From: Gnetum montanum
Taxonomy: Eukaryota > Streptophyta > Gnetopsida > Gnetales > Gnetaceae
Direction of reading: 5' to 3'
DNA length: 64,000 bases
Assembly: GCA_015680685.1 (NCBI GenBank)
Contig: MNCI01034058.1
Span: 497,673 to 561,672 of the forward strand
The first letter of the stretch is position 1. Every line of letters starts with the position of its first letter. Positions 1 to 12,316 of the stretch are shown here, piece after piece. The notes beneath the pieces are model-generated. The model did not search any database, was not told the origin of the DNA, and was given only the letters and a program-made list of their open reading frames with translations. The translations under genes and the position numbers were made by a program.

Positions 1-863
1 ACATGGGTAAGGGGAAATAGGCACTATGCCACCTGCTATAGGCATGCATGTAGAAGAGGAGACTATCAACGTCTACCAAGTATCCCAACTACACTCTCGT
101 CTTTGCTTACTTTTCACTATTTTTTTGCATTTCATCTTTGGTGAGGGTTTGGGAGTGTATACATTATTGTGCCCTATCATGGAAGTGGCCACCACCATCA
201 CATACTACTATGACCATTTTAGTGGCAAGGGAGGGCATGTGTGGTAGGGAGGGTTTTGTGCAATGGGGTTTTTGTGTGGGCCATTCTACTAAGGTTTTTC
301 ATGGTCATAGCCATGGTGGCTACAAGTGTAGCTATATGTGAGGGAAGTCATAGGCTACTTGTAGTAATGCAGTAGGGGGAATGGCTACCACTATGCAAGG
401 TAGCATAGCCACAAGGGCTACACTGGCGACCGTAGGGCTGAACAAGCTTTCATTACTATGGGGGTTTTTAGAGCAAACAAGGGTTTCTACAATTTTTTCC
501 TTAATTTTTTGTGGCATAGGTGAGGTAGAAATTAAGACTCTGACTATGGCCAAAAATGATTGGTCATGGGGTAGAGGGTGCGATGATGGAGTGTTTTGGC
601 TATGGATTTTTTTTATTTGCATCAGATTCTGGTGGGGTTTTGAAGGTGTAGCCACAGTAGCCATTAGTGCAATTGTAAAAGGGGACAAATGCTGACTATG
701 AGGGTAGGGGGCATCTGGCCCAAAGGGGGGCTTGCTTGTACATTTTTTAAAATTTTTATGGTGATGACTAGCGTGTGAGGGCATGCTAGGGAGTAGCCTA
801 ACATAGGAGTGAAGGACATAGTAGAGGTTTGCCCTGCATTTTGTTTTTGAATTTTCCAATCTT
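1..863. other. Base-locus flank left of element A, unassigned
   Basis: This stretch holds only short open frames. The longest is a minus-strand frame at 332-859 with no motif I recognise and a composition typical of low-complexity plant DNA. It should join 22165 onward once element A is removed, so it probably lies upstream of broken gene D. I see no RT, gag or integrase motif on either strand. Confidence 0.5.
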
Positions 864-868
864 GCTAT
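864..868. repeat. Target-site duplication of element A, left copy
   Basis: GCTAT lies directly before the TGAAC start of the left LTR. ACTAT follows the right LTR end at 22160-22164. Four of five bases match, which is what an old 5-bp duplication should look like. Confidence 0.6.
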
Positions 869-1137
869 TGAACCACGTCAAAAAATGCAAGGTCATTTTA
901 GCCTCCCTAGACCTTGCAATCCCAAAAAACACTATGGCAGTTCATCAGGAGGAGAATGCTCTAAGTCCAGGCTGGCTAGTTTGGCAAATTTTCTACTTTA
1001 GGTGTAAACAGGCTCTATGGCTCATCCAGCCTGTCCACCTAAGTAGGCCGCCCGGTCAACATCCTACTCAGAAATGGTGCAAAGTTGGCAGCAGCATTCT
1101 GGGGGTGCCAGGAATAGTTTGGAAAGTTTTCTAAGTC

Positions 1138-1620
1138 ATGAAGTCTTCTACGCTTCGCTACGCCTCACCATGTAGCGTAGCAAGCTTAGGAAGACAATTG
1201 CAGAATGAAATTCCATGCTACACTACGCCACATAACGTAGCGTAGCAAGGCAATAGCTTCATCAACAGTTTCCCATGCTCAATTTCAAATCATTCACCAA
1301 TGTCCCTTTCTACCAGGAAGCGGTGGACCATGTCTGCTACTACACTACATTGAGCTACAAGGCACAACAAGGTGTAGCAATCCTGCGAAAGAGATAGAAG
1401 GCGGCTCAAAGGGCGAAAACAGCAAAGTTCGTGAGACATGCATCGTAGGAAGAAAAGTTGAAAAAATCGGCAACGCTTTCGCGACTAAGGCCAGTTGCTA
1501 CGCTAGGCTATGCTACGTAGCATAGCATTGCATAGCAAGCATGCATCACACATGAAGCAGAACGAATGACAAGATGCTACGCGAGGCATGCTATGCTACA
1601 AAGCATAGTAAGGCATGCAG
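1138..1620. repeat. Series of GCTACGC/GCGTAGC palindromes in U3 of A
   Basis: At least four imperfect inverted repeats lie here, for example CTACGCTTCGCTACGCC facing GTAGCGTAGC, and GCTACGTAGCATAGC. The same series recurs in the 3' LTR (about 18075-18540) and in the LTR of G (about 52690-53130). Confidence 0.7.
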
Positions 1621-1811
1621 GTGATTGTGCAACATCAATGCACTTCACCTAATTGGACCATTGGCACACATCTCTAGATGCTAATAGCACAATTACAATG
1701 TGGCAGGTTTATAGTTATAGCATATCAGGTTTGCATTACAATGGTCTTGCAGGTCCAACGATCATATGTGGCATGTGTGGCACCAGCAGGTCAACGCGTG
1801 CCCTTTGGCCC

Positions 1812-1818
1812 TATAAAT
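1812..1818 (+). promoter_or_regulatory. TATA box of the A 5' LTR
   Basis: TATAAAT sits in CCCTATAAATTTT, about 760 bp before the LTR end. The same box is present in the 3' LTR near 18735, where it is also preceded by TTTGGCC. It probably marks the U3/R promoter. Confidence 0.55.
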
Positions 1819-2582
1819 TTTGAATGAAAAGACTTCAAAAAGTTCAGAAATTTTGAACAAAATGGCTTCAAAGGGTTTGAAATTTTTTGGAAAAAAATAT
1901 TCAAAATAGGTCCAATCTCTGGTTCGGTTGGCACTCTTTCGCTAAGTCTCATACTCTTTCTTTTTCTTTGGCGTTCAAGCTCTCTCCTCGGCACATTACG
2001 ACAATATTGTAAGCTTCCTATTTGACACTGCAAATAGTTAGCACTTTTAGCTAGCATTTTGTCCTATCCCCCCTTTTTCTACTAGCTTGGTAGAATCCCA
2101 GCACTATCAATGTCTAAGTATGCCCCAAAGCGTACCACCTGCTTTGCTCGACATGTCCTGGTTACTCTTGGAATCTCTACACTCCGTCACGCTGTGCAAC
2201 CGATTGTGTCCACCCTAACAGAGCAAGTCTATAGCTTCAGACTGGTGCATGTTTCTAACTACACTTTACTTTATTTCTTACCTGTTGTCTCATTTGCATT
2301 ATTTTTTTATTCACTTTCAAAGCATTACTTCTCATTATCGTCACATATTTTGCTTTATTTACTTCCAAGCATTATTTCGCATTCCATTTATGTTTCAAAA
2401 TATATATGTTACAAAAGGATATATAGATGCCAATGTAAGTCCCTATCTGATCAACTAGACCATTCAGGGTGCCCTATATCCGCACACACCCAGAATGGCC
2501 CTCCCGTGGGTACGGGGTCGAAACTGTCGCGCCCGTCGATGGTGTTTTCTAGCAGTCAATGTTTTCGGTTGCTACAGTTTTC

Positions 2583-2600
2583 TAGCACTAGAAGGAGGGC
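2583..2600 (+). other. Primer-binding site of A, tRNA-Asn type
   Basis: TAGCACTAGAAGGAGGGC begins 6 bp after the LTR end. It is a two-mismatch version of the TGGCGCTAGAAGGAGGGC found in B and C. The latter is complementary to the 3' end of plant tRNA-Asn(GUU) as I remember that sequence. Tat-type elements are known to use tRNA-Asn. Confidence 0.7.
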
Positions 2601-2689
2601 CTTTGAGTGCCTTTTCCATGTGTCATGGTGGTTTTGTAAGCCTTTTGTACCCTGATACACATAAGCATAAACGCGACACCCTCTTGTGA

Positions 2690-3320
2690 TTGTTTGCACT
2701 TTGTGCGGTGTAGATCGGTCACCTCGATAGTTCCTCGGGAGCCCTACAGAACACAAGGCCTCTAATCACCGGCTAACTAGCTCTTTTATGGTTGTCTCAC
2801 ATGCATTCTGTACTCCATCTCGTGTGGTACAGATCATTCACTTTGATGGTCCCTCTAGGATCTTGTGAGATGTAAACCGTTTTTGATCGCTAGTTAGCTT
2901 GCCCGTCTTATGGTTGTCTTGCATGCATTCTGTACCCCATCTTGTGTGATATAGACCAGTCGCTTTGACGGTCCTTCAGGGATCCTACAAGACACAAATC
3001 CTTCTTGTTAGCTTGCTTGTCTTATGGTAGTCTCGTAAGCCTTCTACACCCTGATACACATTAGCATATACTTGACACCCATCTATGGTTGTTTACGCAT
3101 CGTGTGGTGTAGATCGGTCGCCTCGACGGTTCCTCGGAAGCCCTACGAGACATAAAGCCTCTGATGGCTAGTTAACTCGCCTTCCCTTTTTATAGTGGTC
3201 TTGCATGCACTCTGCACCTTAGCTCTCACAGACATAAACATGACACCCTATTGTGGTTGTTTACGCCTTGTGTGGTGAAGGTCGGTCGCCCCGACGATTT
3301 CTCTGAAATCCAGCAAGACG
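2690..3320 (+). repeat. Degenerate tandem repeat in the A leader
   Basis: About five copies of a 110-180 bp unit are present. Each contains a variant of GTGTAGATCGGTCGCCTCGA, then a TCCTCGGAAGCCCTACGAGAC-like stretch and a TCTTATGGTTGTCTTGCATGC-like stretch. The leaders of B (about 36330-36380) and C (about 57470-57520) hold a single copy, so the expansion is specific to A. No reading frame is visible. Confidence 0.65.
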
Positions 3321-3418
3321 AAAAGATTCTTTTTCACTGTTTCTTCAGATTTTCATGTTCATTTGCACTCTTTGGCACATCTTTTGCACTTTCCTTTTGC
3401 ATAACTACCTACTTAACA

Positions 3419-6400
3419 ATGGATTTTTCAACTACCATAGCCAATGCCTTCAACGTGAAAATCCCCTTCAACATTGAAATTCCTGTCACGGTTCAAGGCA
3501 CTACTGGTGCTGAACAACAATCGAATCCGATGTTGGAAGCACATTAATCTCTCAGAATCCAAAACTAGGAACCTGAGGGATTAGCCTAGCAACATGAGCA
3601 TTACAGTTTCCTTTGTGCAAAGCTACAGGCTAATCTGCCCTTGGATTTACATGAACTCGAAGAAAAATGTAGCTTCGAGTTCACTTACTGCAATGGGAAG
3701 GAATTTTTTCCCGCTCTTGGCATTTCATTACCTTTAACACAAGCATATCAAAGGCTACTGGATCAATTAATCTAGTTGGCTAGGCTTAGGGAGCAACAAG
3801 ACACTGTGTCCAACTAGGATGATGCCTTTCAAGATGGATAGGAGGAAATCAATGCCCAATCTGACAAGGGAGGTGAAGCCAACCCCATTCCTATCCTGCC
3901 TACCTAGTCCTTCTGGGCCAACTCACTATCTGTTACTACTCCCTTTTCCATCACACCTACGCTTTAGTAGCCAACAACTGCAACAGCAAAGGGTAGCCAT
4001 GCCACATTCTTGGCGTATCATCGCCCTTATTCCTCTTTTGCATTCGTAGCAATTGTGCCCCTGCAAACTATTTATCAGCACATTCCTATAGTGCGTAACA
4101 TGCCCATCATAGCTACCCTACTGAATGTTCACACTGTGCCTACTTTGCAACTACACATAACATCCATGTCAATTCCTACGTACATGTCTATTCCACCCAC
4201 TGTGGCAGGCCCCAGCCTATCCACATGGTGGAATCTATTCACTTCTTCGTCTGTTCTACAACTATCACAGATGTCTCATTACGTTCGCCCTCAGACCTAC
4301 CCAACCCCACAAATGGTACATCCTAGCATGGGGCCATGGTCTATCCCACCAGTGACCCAAATGGTCTATTCGATGGCTCAACCCGCTATTACTACTCTGA
4401 AAGTACCACCCACCAGGTGGTGGATAGCACATGAAGCACCTTTAGTAGGGGCAGCCCCAATGGCACTGCCGATGAGTCAGCCCGCCACTGCCACCATGTC
4501 GCATGTGGGAGCTGCCACTGCAGTCCCTCAACCGTCCACAATGTCGTCGGGTCTGGACCAAGCATTTTAGCTCATCTAGACCCTCACTAAGGAAATAAAA
4601 CACCTCAAAGCTATTGGGTCTGACACAGTACAAGTCATGGACTTCTATCAGGATGACCCCATTAGCTCTGTAATCTTAGCTTTGACGTTACCTCTAAGGA
4701 TGTCTCTCCCACACTTCACGAAGTACGATGGGGAGGGAGATCCCAATGCGCATCTTGTAACTTTCAAGTCTGAGTCTTTGCTATTGTAATAATGGCTGCA
4801 TATGATCATTCACATTTTTACCATGTCCCTAGCTGGGAAAGCCCTAGATTGGTACTACATGTTGCCAGGTTCATCCATTTCAATTTTGGAAGAACTCTTG
4901 ACCCAGTTTTGTGACACGCTTCAAATACAACTTGAAGCCAGAAACCACATTGGATTAGTTAATGAGCGTGAAACAAGACATGCTAGAACCAGTCCAAAAA
5001 TTCATTCAACAATGGAGTGCAACCCTTAACGAAATCTGTGAGCTCATTGTGGAGGCCCACTTGCTAGCCGTCTTTAAGGGTGCAGTAAACAACTTCATCA
5101 AGTCCAAACTATACTATCTCGCTCCTCGCTCTCTCAGTCAGGCTTTTGCTCAAACTAAGAGCATACAGGATGCAGCTAAGGCAAGAAAAGACATATCCTA
5201 CATCACTTCCAAGAGCACCTTCACAAAGAAGGACAAAGGTAAGGCCCCAACAACCATAGTGGCCGCTATTGCAACCGAGGCCAAGCACAAACCTAGCAGT
5301 AGCGGTAGCAATAATAACAAGAAACCAGCCATACCTACGGCTAACCCTACACCAAAACTAAAGCACTACAACTTGCTACACCTATGCTCGAGACATCTGC
5401 ATACACCAAACCCAAATTTGAGCTCAAATATTGCTCAAAATACACCCCGCTGCCTCTCAAACCTTTAGACCTCCTGAAGCAACTGTTGGCAGCAGGATAC
5501 ATCCAACACAAGCAGATGTCGGAAGAAGCAAATGCAAGACATCAACTCTACTGTAAGCTCCTTAGGAATCCTTCTTTGGCCTTGCCCAATGAGCCTCCAG
5601 TTCCTAGGGGTTTTAGGCTAGATAGGTTTTGTGACTACCAGCAACTATGTGGTCACACCATGGATTATTGTCTATTGTTGTAGGATGACATCCAAAGATT
5701 AATTGATCTAGGGAAGTTGGTGCTGGACGAAAGCAACCCAGTACATCCTAAAAATCAATCTATGTATGTCTACATAGATCTCCTCAACACCAATAATGCT
5801 AGTTACGTAATCAACACTATCAGAATTGACAATGACCCCAAGCCACCCTTCTAGCCATTTGTGATCCGTGTGCCTTAGTGTAGTGCACTAGCACCACCAA
5901 CGATTGGTCCAAGCTCACAACTACCCTTCATCCTGAAAGTCCCACCATAGGCATCCACCTTTGCATCACCTATTGGTGAGGCCATGCGGTCCCATCAATT
6001 AACACCTCTAGCTCCATTCATCATGAAGGATCTGACATCTTCGATAGCCCCTATCTTGCACAATAGAATTGAAAAACCTCCTCATCCCACAAGGCGAGAA
6101 GCCCACTGGTCGAGCAAGATGTCGAAGGGAAGTACTGTCAAGGGTATCCTCAAGCCTACACCTTCACCCCTCACATCCACACCTTCATCACCAAAGACGA
6201 AGGTTGACACAGTTATGCAGCTTGTACCACCCAACCGATGGGGATCTGAACCCAGATCCAAGGTCACCTCTCCTCGAGAGATTCGTCTTCTCGGATGAAT
6301 CAAAGAGGAAGAAGGCATCAAACAAAGGGGCAGCCAGTATCTTCTGAATGCCCTCACCTAGGTCAAGCAAGCTCTAAAGTAGAAAAATGCTACACCAAGC

Positions 6401-6590
6401 TTGTACGACCTAATCATGACATATGTACCCCACCGAGAAGCTCTAGTCCACATATTAACGGTGATTCCGATCGACGAAAACATGCCAACAGAAGAGAAAG
6501 TGATCCACTCATTAATGCTTTTCTTTGTACCTATAGAGCCTATGCCACCCCAATTAACTTTCTATAAAAACACCATTAGGGAAGATCCTA
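3419..6590 (+). pseudogene. gag of element A, decayed
   Basis: The start codon aligns with the gag starts of B (36454) and C (57601) after a matching leader. The capsid-type core is recognisable from about 4630 to 5200: MDFYQDD, LPHFTKYDGEGDPNAHL, GKALDWYYMLPGSSIS and QKFIQQWSATLNEI follow in order. A nucleocapsid-type knuckle, C-x2-H-like, lies near 5630 (FCDYQQLCGHTMDYC, with Q where B and C have the histidine). Numerous stops and frame changes break the frame, so no intact Gag can come from it. In an intact element this protein would form the cytoplasmic virus-like particle that packages element RNA. Confidence 0.75.
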
Positions 6591-7156
6591 AAGGGGGTCA
6601 AGTGACTACGGTTCCTCTCTTCATCACAATTCAGGTTGGCCAACACCAGATTTGAAGGGTACACGTTGATGATGGGGCCATCACAAATGTCATTTCCTTT
6701 CCTATTGTGGATAAGTTGGAATTGGTTGACCGGATCAAACCAACGATGACATTGTGTTTGAGGTCCTTCAATGAGGCATAGGTCTTGGTGAAAGGCACAG
6801 TTCATGTAAACTTCATAGCAGGGGACTGGTTCCCCACAAACGCAACATTCATCCTAGTCAAAGAAATGCCCAGGTTTAACCTGATCTTGGGAAGGTCATG
6901 GTTAGTGCAACTTAGGGCTATCTCCTTGCCTACACACTAGGAAATCCACTTACCATACATGGGTAGGGAGGTGATAATCCATGGTGACGAAGTGGAAACA
7001 CAAGAAATCAGCAACATAAACATGGAACAGGGCTCAGAGGTTACGACCTCTGAGAATGAAGAGCCTATTCATGCATGCTTTAATCATTCAACTGAAGGAT
7101 CAACTCAACGAGCCAACTCCCAAATCAAAAATGCATGGGTTGAGTTGCCCTTCTAA
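6591..7156 (+). pseudogene. Aspartic protease of element A, decayed
   Basis: This continues the gag frame. PLFITIQVGQHQI is followed by RVHVDDGAITNVISFPIVD, which aligns with the active-site flap region of the B and C proteases. FNLILGRSWLVQLR then matches the ILGR-x-W motif near the end of retroelement proteases. The usual D-S/T-G triad reads D-D-G here. Frame breaks lie at about 6655 and 6779. The last stop is TAA at 7154. Its role in an intact element would be to cut the Gag-Pol polyprotein. Confidence 0.72.
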
Positions 7157-7251
7157 GCCGAGGACACCAATGTGAACAAGTGCCCTGGTGAAACACCTCG
7201 GCCTTATGTTCCGATCAACCCACGATGGGTCAAGAAGTAGCTACGCACAAC

Positions 7252-7253
7252 GT
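7252..7253 (+). other. Candidate splice donor after the A protease
   Basis: CAAC|GTAGAAACC aligns with CAACG|GTTGAATG in B at 40255. With the acceptor at 13048-13049 it would remove the whole antisense gene from the sense transcript. It is a weak consensus, inferred only from position and from the protease-RT intron known in Ogre elements. Confidence 0.3.
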
Positions 7254-7335
7254 AGAAACCCTACTGCTTCCTGCCAAGTTTCCATCCCTTGTACATTCAT
7301 CATTTCCTTGTCTTTTTAGTATGCCATCCTTTCAG

Positions 7336-7612
7336 CATGTTACACAATGGCCTGAAATGGCCTAAAACTAGCATCGTTGCTTTCCTCTTTATTAACATGC
7401 CATTTTTTTGGCATGCTACGCTAACGGCCCAAGATGGCCTAAAACTAGCATCATCGCTTTGTTTCTTTGTTAACAAACTATCTCTTTTGACAGTGGCCCA
7501 AAATGGCCTAAAACTAGCATTGTTTCCTTTTGCTTTGACATGTTGCGCAACGACCCAAAATTGCCCAAAACTAGCAATGGCCTGAGATGGCCTAAAACTA
7601 GCATATGAGAGC
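7336..7612 (+). repeat. AAACTAGC-motif repeats between protease and antisense gene (A)
   Basis: Five spaced copies of a unit like GGCCTGAAATGGCCTAAAAC followed by TAGCAT are present, separated by 20-60 bp. The same motif recurs at 12490-12940 and 16516-16745, and at 40441-40670 and 48866-49380 in B. Confidence 0.75.
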
Positions 7613-7745
7613 ATGAAAACTTTACATAGTATACAAGTTAACATAAAATTGGTTTATTTTCTAAATTTCTTATTTCATTCAAAATTTTCACCTATTGGCA
7701 ATGTTGGAAAAATTAAAAAGAAGAAGAAGAGAAAATCCCATGCTA

Positions 7746-10700
7746 TCATGGGGTGTCTCCGTTTGCATCACCTTTTTTGCTTTCCTTCACTTCATCTGCT
7801 TGTGCATCATCAACCCCTGCATTACCTTCTACTAGTTCTTCATTCCCTCCCTCCATGGGTCTCGCACCCTCATTTAGGGCCTGCGTTGCAAGAATGAAGT
7901 AGTTAGCTAGGGCAACAATCGCAACAAATGCAAGCTATAACATAGCATGAGCATCTACCCATTAAAGTGACTAACCTAAGAGGAGCCTGTGTCGGTCTCA
8001 AGGGGTATTCAGTCTAGACGAAGCTTAAGGCAATGAAAAATCTCCTCTATTGTAATGTCCATCCAATGCCTGTCGCTAGGTTCAGCATTCGTAGCAGCAG
8101 CTTTCTCCCTTTCAATGGTCGTACATATTAGAGGTTCAGGGGAAAGGGAGGCAGTTGTGGTCTCTCCTGTAGGAAGGTCCACTTTCAAGTTAGGAGATTT
8201 TATGACCTTCACCCTCTCTTTAAACTAAGCATAGGCCTCAGAAGAGCTGATGGCATTCATGAATGCTTCATACGTGAATGCCTCCACAACAGCGTCTTTG
8301 TACAGTCTTCGATGGGTGTCATTCTCTAGCTTGTATGCATGTTTGTGGTTTCTCTGGGTTTTCCCCTATTTGAAGACTTTGACGCTGATATATTTCATAT
8401 CTTAACACTTCTGGGCTATCAAGTCCATCTGCATTTGTTGTTTGACTATCTCGTAGGTGGATTCAATGTTCTGGTGAACGACAATCCAAAACCTGGTGTA
8501 GTCATCTATAGCCCTCTTACAATCGACAATGTCAGGTTTATGATTTATGAGAAAGTTGATCCTTGACTTAAGGTCCACCACCTCGGCAGCCAAGTTGGCC
8601 TCTCTCTACTTAGCCCTGTGGGCCCATTTCCACAGGTCCTCATTGATGCACCTACATTCCCACAGAGAGTGTGCTGAGTGCAAGATGCACTTGTGAGCCT
8701 CGTCGAACACACGACAATGCACCTGGGTCACATCAGGTGAGAGTGTAGGCATAGCATCAAATTTCATGGGTCGAGCTGGGTTCCATTTGAGCCAAGAGGC
8801 TACATCAACATGAAGAGCATAGCAATTGTGTTAACATAGAAAAATCAATGAACTCTAAAGTTTTTAGTAGAACAACATATGTGCATTTAACACTGCCACT
8901 TACCTACACCAGGGTCTGCCTGTTGAAGGCGTCTGATCATGTCATCAACATGTCCTTGCACAAATGTAAACTTGTTAGGGACCTTGACCCATGACTCTAC
9001 ACGAATTGAAGGAGGTCCCACAGCATCAGCAGTAGCACCTGTTACATTATTAAGCATGTCAGCAATGGCCAAAATGGACTATGATAAGGCAGACATCCCA
9101 CCAACTCACCAATGCCTGACTGCGGTCTTTCTTCTTGATGATGCAAGATGATCATGGTAGCCTCAGTGGAGGGCCCTACCAAATCCATGTAGGCCCCTTC
9201 CTCATGCACTGGTGCCTTTACTTTCAGGAGACCAACATCTTTTCTATTCAAGGGAGACACCTCTTCATTAGTAGGAGGAGGCTCCCTAATGACAAGAGCC
9301 CCTATCCTAGAGACAAGAGCTTCCTTATTCCTAACCAGGGCCCTTTCCTCTGAGACTAGGGCCTCCGCGCCTTTATTCATCTCCCTCGTCCTAAGGGCCG
9401 ACACTTCCTCATCATCTTCTTTTTCATCTTCTTCTTCCTCTGCTAAGTAAAAAGGCATGTTTGCGTTGATTCAAAACAAGCTAGTTCAAAACATATGCTA
9501 TGCTATGCCACACTACCTAGCATATCAAACTATAGCAAAGTAAGCATTACACAAAAATGCTTACCAATGGGGGGTTGCGTCCCCTGTAGCTTGAGCCGTA
9601 GTCTTTGTCCCTCCTCTTCATGAGGGGTTTCCCTAGCTAGGGGAGGTCTCTTCCTTCACAACTCCTTGGGCATGGTCTTAGCTATGAGATGTTCACCCCG
9701 TGTCACGCTACTGGTTATGACAGGTAGCATCTCTCCTACACTGTCTTGGCCACAAACGCTGCGAACCACCAGATTTTTAGTCATTACAGACACCGACTCC
9801 CTGACCATTTCTAGGGGATCCTCGGCTCACATAGTCCAGAGGACCTATCGAATCCATGGCTTGGGAATCTGATCACAATCTCGCACGGACTAGACTCCAT
9901 CCTCCTAGACCACCAAGAACTCCACGAAGTGCTTCAAATAGCCTATGTAGAAGGCATAGTGTATGTTAGAGCAGGACTCCGTTTGCTCATGGAGCCCCAA
10001 AATCTTAACCTACAAGCCACTACATAGGAAACTAGCCCAGTTATAATGGGGCCCTTCTTCCATAACCTCCTGCATTACCTAGGCCTATTCAAGCCCTAGG
10101 ACCTTCCCTTGGGTGATCAGTTGAGGGAATGTGTGGGCATGAAAGACTGGGTAAATCCCCATGGCAAGACCATCGTTAAGATTTTCCATGGAAAACCCTT
10201 TTTGCTCCTTGGTGAGCCTCAACCACTCCTCGACATGCTGCTTATGAAGAGTCAACTCCTACTTGCACTTCGACACTATGGATGCAGCATCGATAAGGAT
10301 GCTGAATAGATCTGCAAACAGCTGGTCATTGATTTCAATGACCACCCACACGTCCTACACGTACGTGCAAAAATGGCTTGCCTTCCTAGAGAAGGAGTTG
10401 ACCAAGAAAAGCATCTTGGTAGCAGAGATGCTCAGATTCAGAGCCATAAATAGATCCATAAGCCCTGTCTTTTGAAATTTCTCGAGTAAGGAGTCTAGGG
10501 CCCCTCATTCTAACCAGATCTAGCTCATTGCTACTTCACCATATTTGAAGTAGATGTTTGCCCCCTGCCTCGGTGGTTACCACCATCACCTCCTGAGGCT
10601 TCTTTGCCCCTGCAAGAATTTTCACAAAATGCACTTAGCATAACACTGTAGAGAATGCAAAGATTACTGAAACACTTGAGCATGTGGCACTTGCCTTTTG

Positions 10701-12165
10701 ATCCACCAGGTCTATATGGTAACAGGAACAACAGGAGTTCAATCGAAACCTCTTCAGTCGTGACCTATTTGAAGGGTTCTTTCCATTTCTTATCTAGCCA
10801 ACCCTTCTCCCTACACTAATTGTAGAGAATGCAGAGTGTGCGTAGATAGGTACGGTATTCTCCCCTGCACTAACTAATCACACCTGTCCCCAGGTTCTTG
10901 GTAGAAGCAAACTCCCATAAGGTTAGCTGCACAGTAGCTAGTAGACCCGGTTGGTCGTGAACCCCGTCATCATCAATGTAAAACCTAGTGACAAACATAC
11001 ACCATTAGGCCTTTGGCCAGTATGGCCAGCGTTGCATAACAAAGCAAAGAAAAGATGCAAAACTCACCCATCAGCACAATAGACAGTCCCCTGTGGGTTC
11101 TGAAAGTACATCACCATGTCACGTGCAAGAAACAATGTGTTGAATTGGTGATAGCAGTTGAATTCTAGCATGTCCCAGATCCAGGCTAACCGCCTCAACC
11201 TTGTTGAGTGTTGGCTAGATCCTCCTCCCTACCTGCTCATGATTGCCTCATTAGTAAAATATCTCAAGATGCCTTGATTTGTCCCTGGAAACATGGCTTC
11301 TATTATGCCGGATGCCTCCTTCTCTTTTAAGGAAGACCAAACAATCACACTAAAGTGATTGAGAAGGAATTGCAAGAGGTCTTGTGCCCCTTTTCTGAAC
11401 CAAACCACTCAATCTCCCAAATGTATCTGGGGAGGTGGAGCATTGGCAACAGGTCTGCTCACATGGCATAAGACCCCGCTAATGTCCAAAATGATCAGCC
11501 AGGACCTTGGTCCTGCTATGCACAATGTAATCAGCAAATATTAGCATCACACTTAAAAATAATACACGCACAACATAGCAATGTCTAGCAGTCCATACAT
11601 ATAGCATAGCATAACCCTCTGCCTGCATGTAGCGTAGCAAGAGCATGGAAGCCTAGCATAGCAGGAGCATGCGAATAGCCTAGCGTAGCAGCAAAAGAAC
11701 TGACAACATAGCCTAACAAAACATGTGTCACGATGCCACATCACACCATGGCCTAGCCCCCTTAAGAGTTTTACGTTGCAGCATGCTAAGGTCAAGCAAC
11801 ATAAACTGCTCTAGCCCCCTCGGTTGTAACAACCACGGTGGTGGCAGTTTTGGCGGCCTTGCATGCAATCACGATGTAATGTTGATACATCTGCCACGAC
11901 CAAAACGGCAACCGCGATGGTGCAAAGGTCAAATTTAAGCAACCCTAGAAAATGTAGATAACAAAGAATGGACACAAACAAGTAGGGCATAAAACTAGAG
12001 CAAAAAATAGCAACAAGTGCAAAACGAAAAGAGTGAAGGAGACACAAAAACTTACTGGGTCAACGGTGTGCTCTTCCATGCTAGAACGCATGCTTGGGGT
12101 GCACGCCTCAGGGTTTTATTCACCTCCTCAACCTTCATAAGTGTCAAATGATTCTTAGGAGCCAT
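7746..12165 (-). pseudogene. Antisense eight-exon gene of element A
   Basis: It reads leftward inside the protease-RT gap. Exons by splice signals and alignment to B: 12056-12165 (ATG at 12165), 11068-11515, 10707-10984, 9565-10609, from 9442 to near 9050 covering exon 5 and leading to exon 6, which ends at 8904, then 7976-8799 and 7746-7880 (TGA). Donors include GTAAGT, GTGAGT, GTAAGC and GTTAGT. Exons 2, 3, 4 and 7 (448, 278, 1045, 824 nt) nearly match B (450, 275, 1041, 818). Exon 2 carries LIILDISGVLC and VVWFRKGAQDLLQFLLNHFSV, like FCP1/HAD proteins. Exon 4 is plant-mobile-domain-like. Exon 6 has FTFVQGHVDDMIRRLQQADPG. Several stops and shifts make it a pseudogene. The product's function is unknown. 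Confidence 0.72.
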
Positions 12166-12316
12166 GGTCCTACTTGTAGATTTATGCCCTTCGCTATAGA
12201 AATTTACCTTGCTAATCGATCAACACAATTACTTCGAGCTTCAAAATCGCCTTGTGCTCTGATGATGGTTCTGTGCTCTTACGATAAAGATGGCAAAATT
12301 GCCAGGGTCTAACCCC

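Larger units (their letters stand above)
869..2576 (+). repeat. 5' LTR of element A
   Basis: It starts TGAACCACG and ends TTGCTACA just before the PBS. It matches 17804-19172 plus 21822-22159 along its full length. U3 holds paired GCTACGC/GCGTAGC palindromes, and a TATA box lies at 1812. Its 1708 bp are close to the LTRs of G (1706) and J (1716). Confidence 0.88.

Noticed and set aside
332-859. A 175-residue minus frame near the left edge
   Set aside because: No motif, compositional bias (P, S, H) of low-complexity DNA, and no homologous frame elsewhere in the window.
1-863. RT or integrase of a reverse-oriented element belonging to D
   Set aside because: I looked for FRDLN, MPFGL, YVDD, DNG and HHCC-type strings on the minus strand here and in 22165-23375 and saw none.
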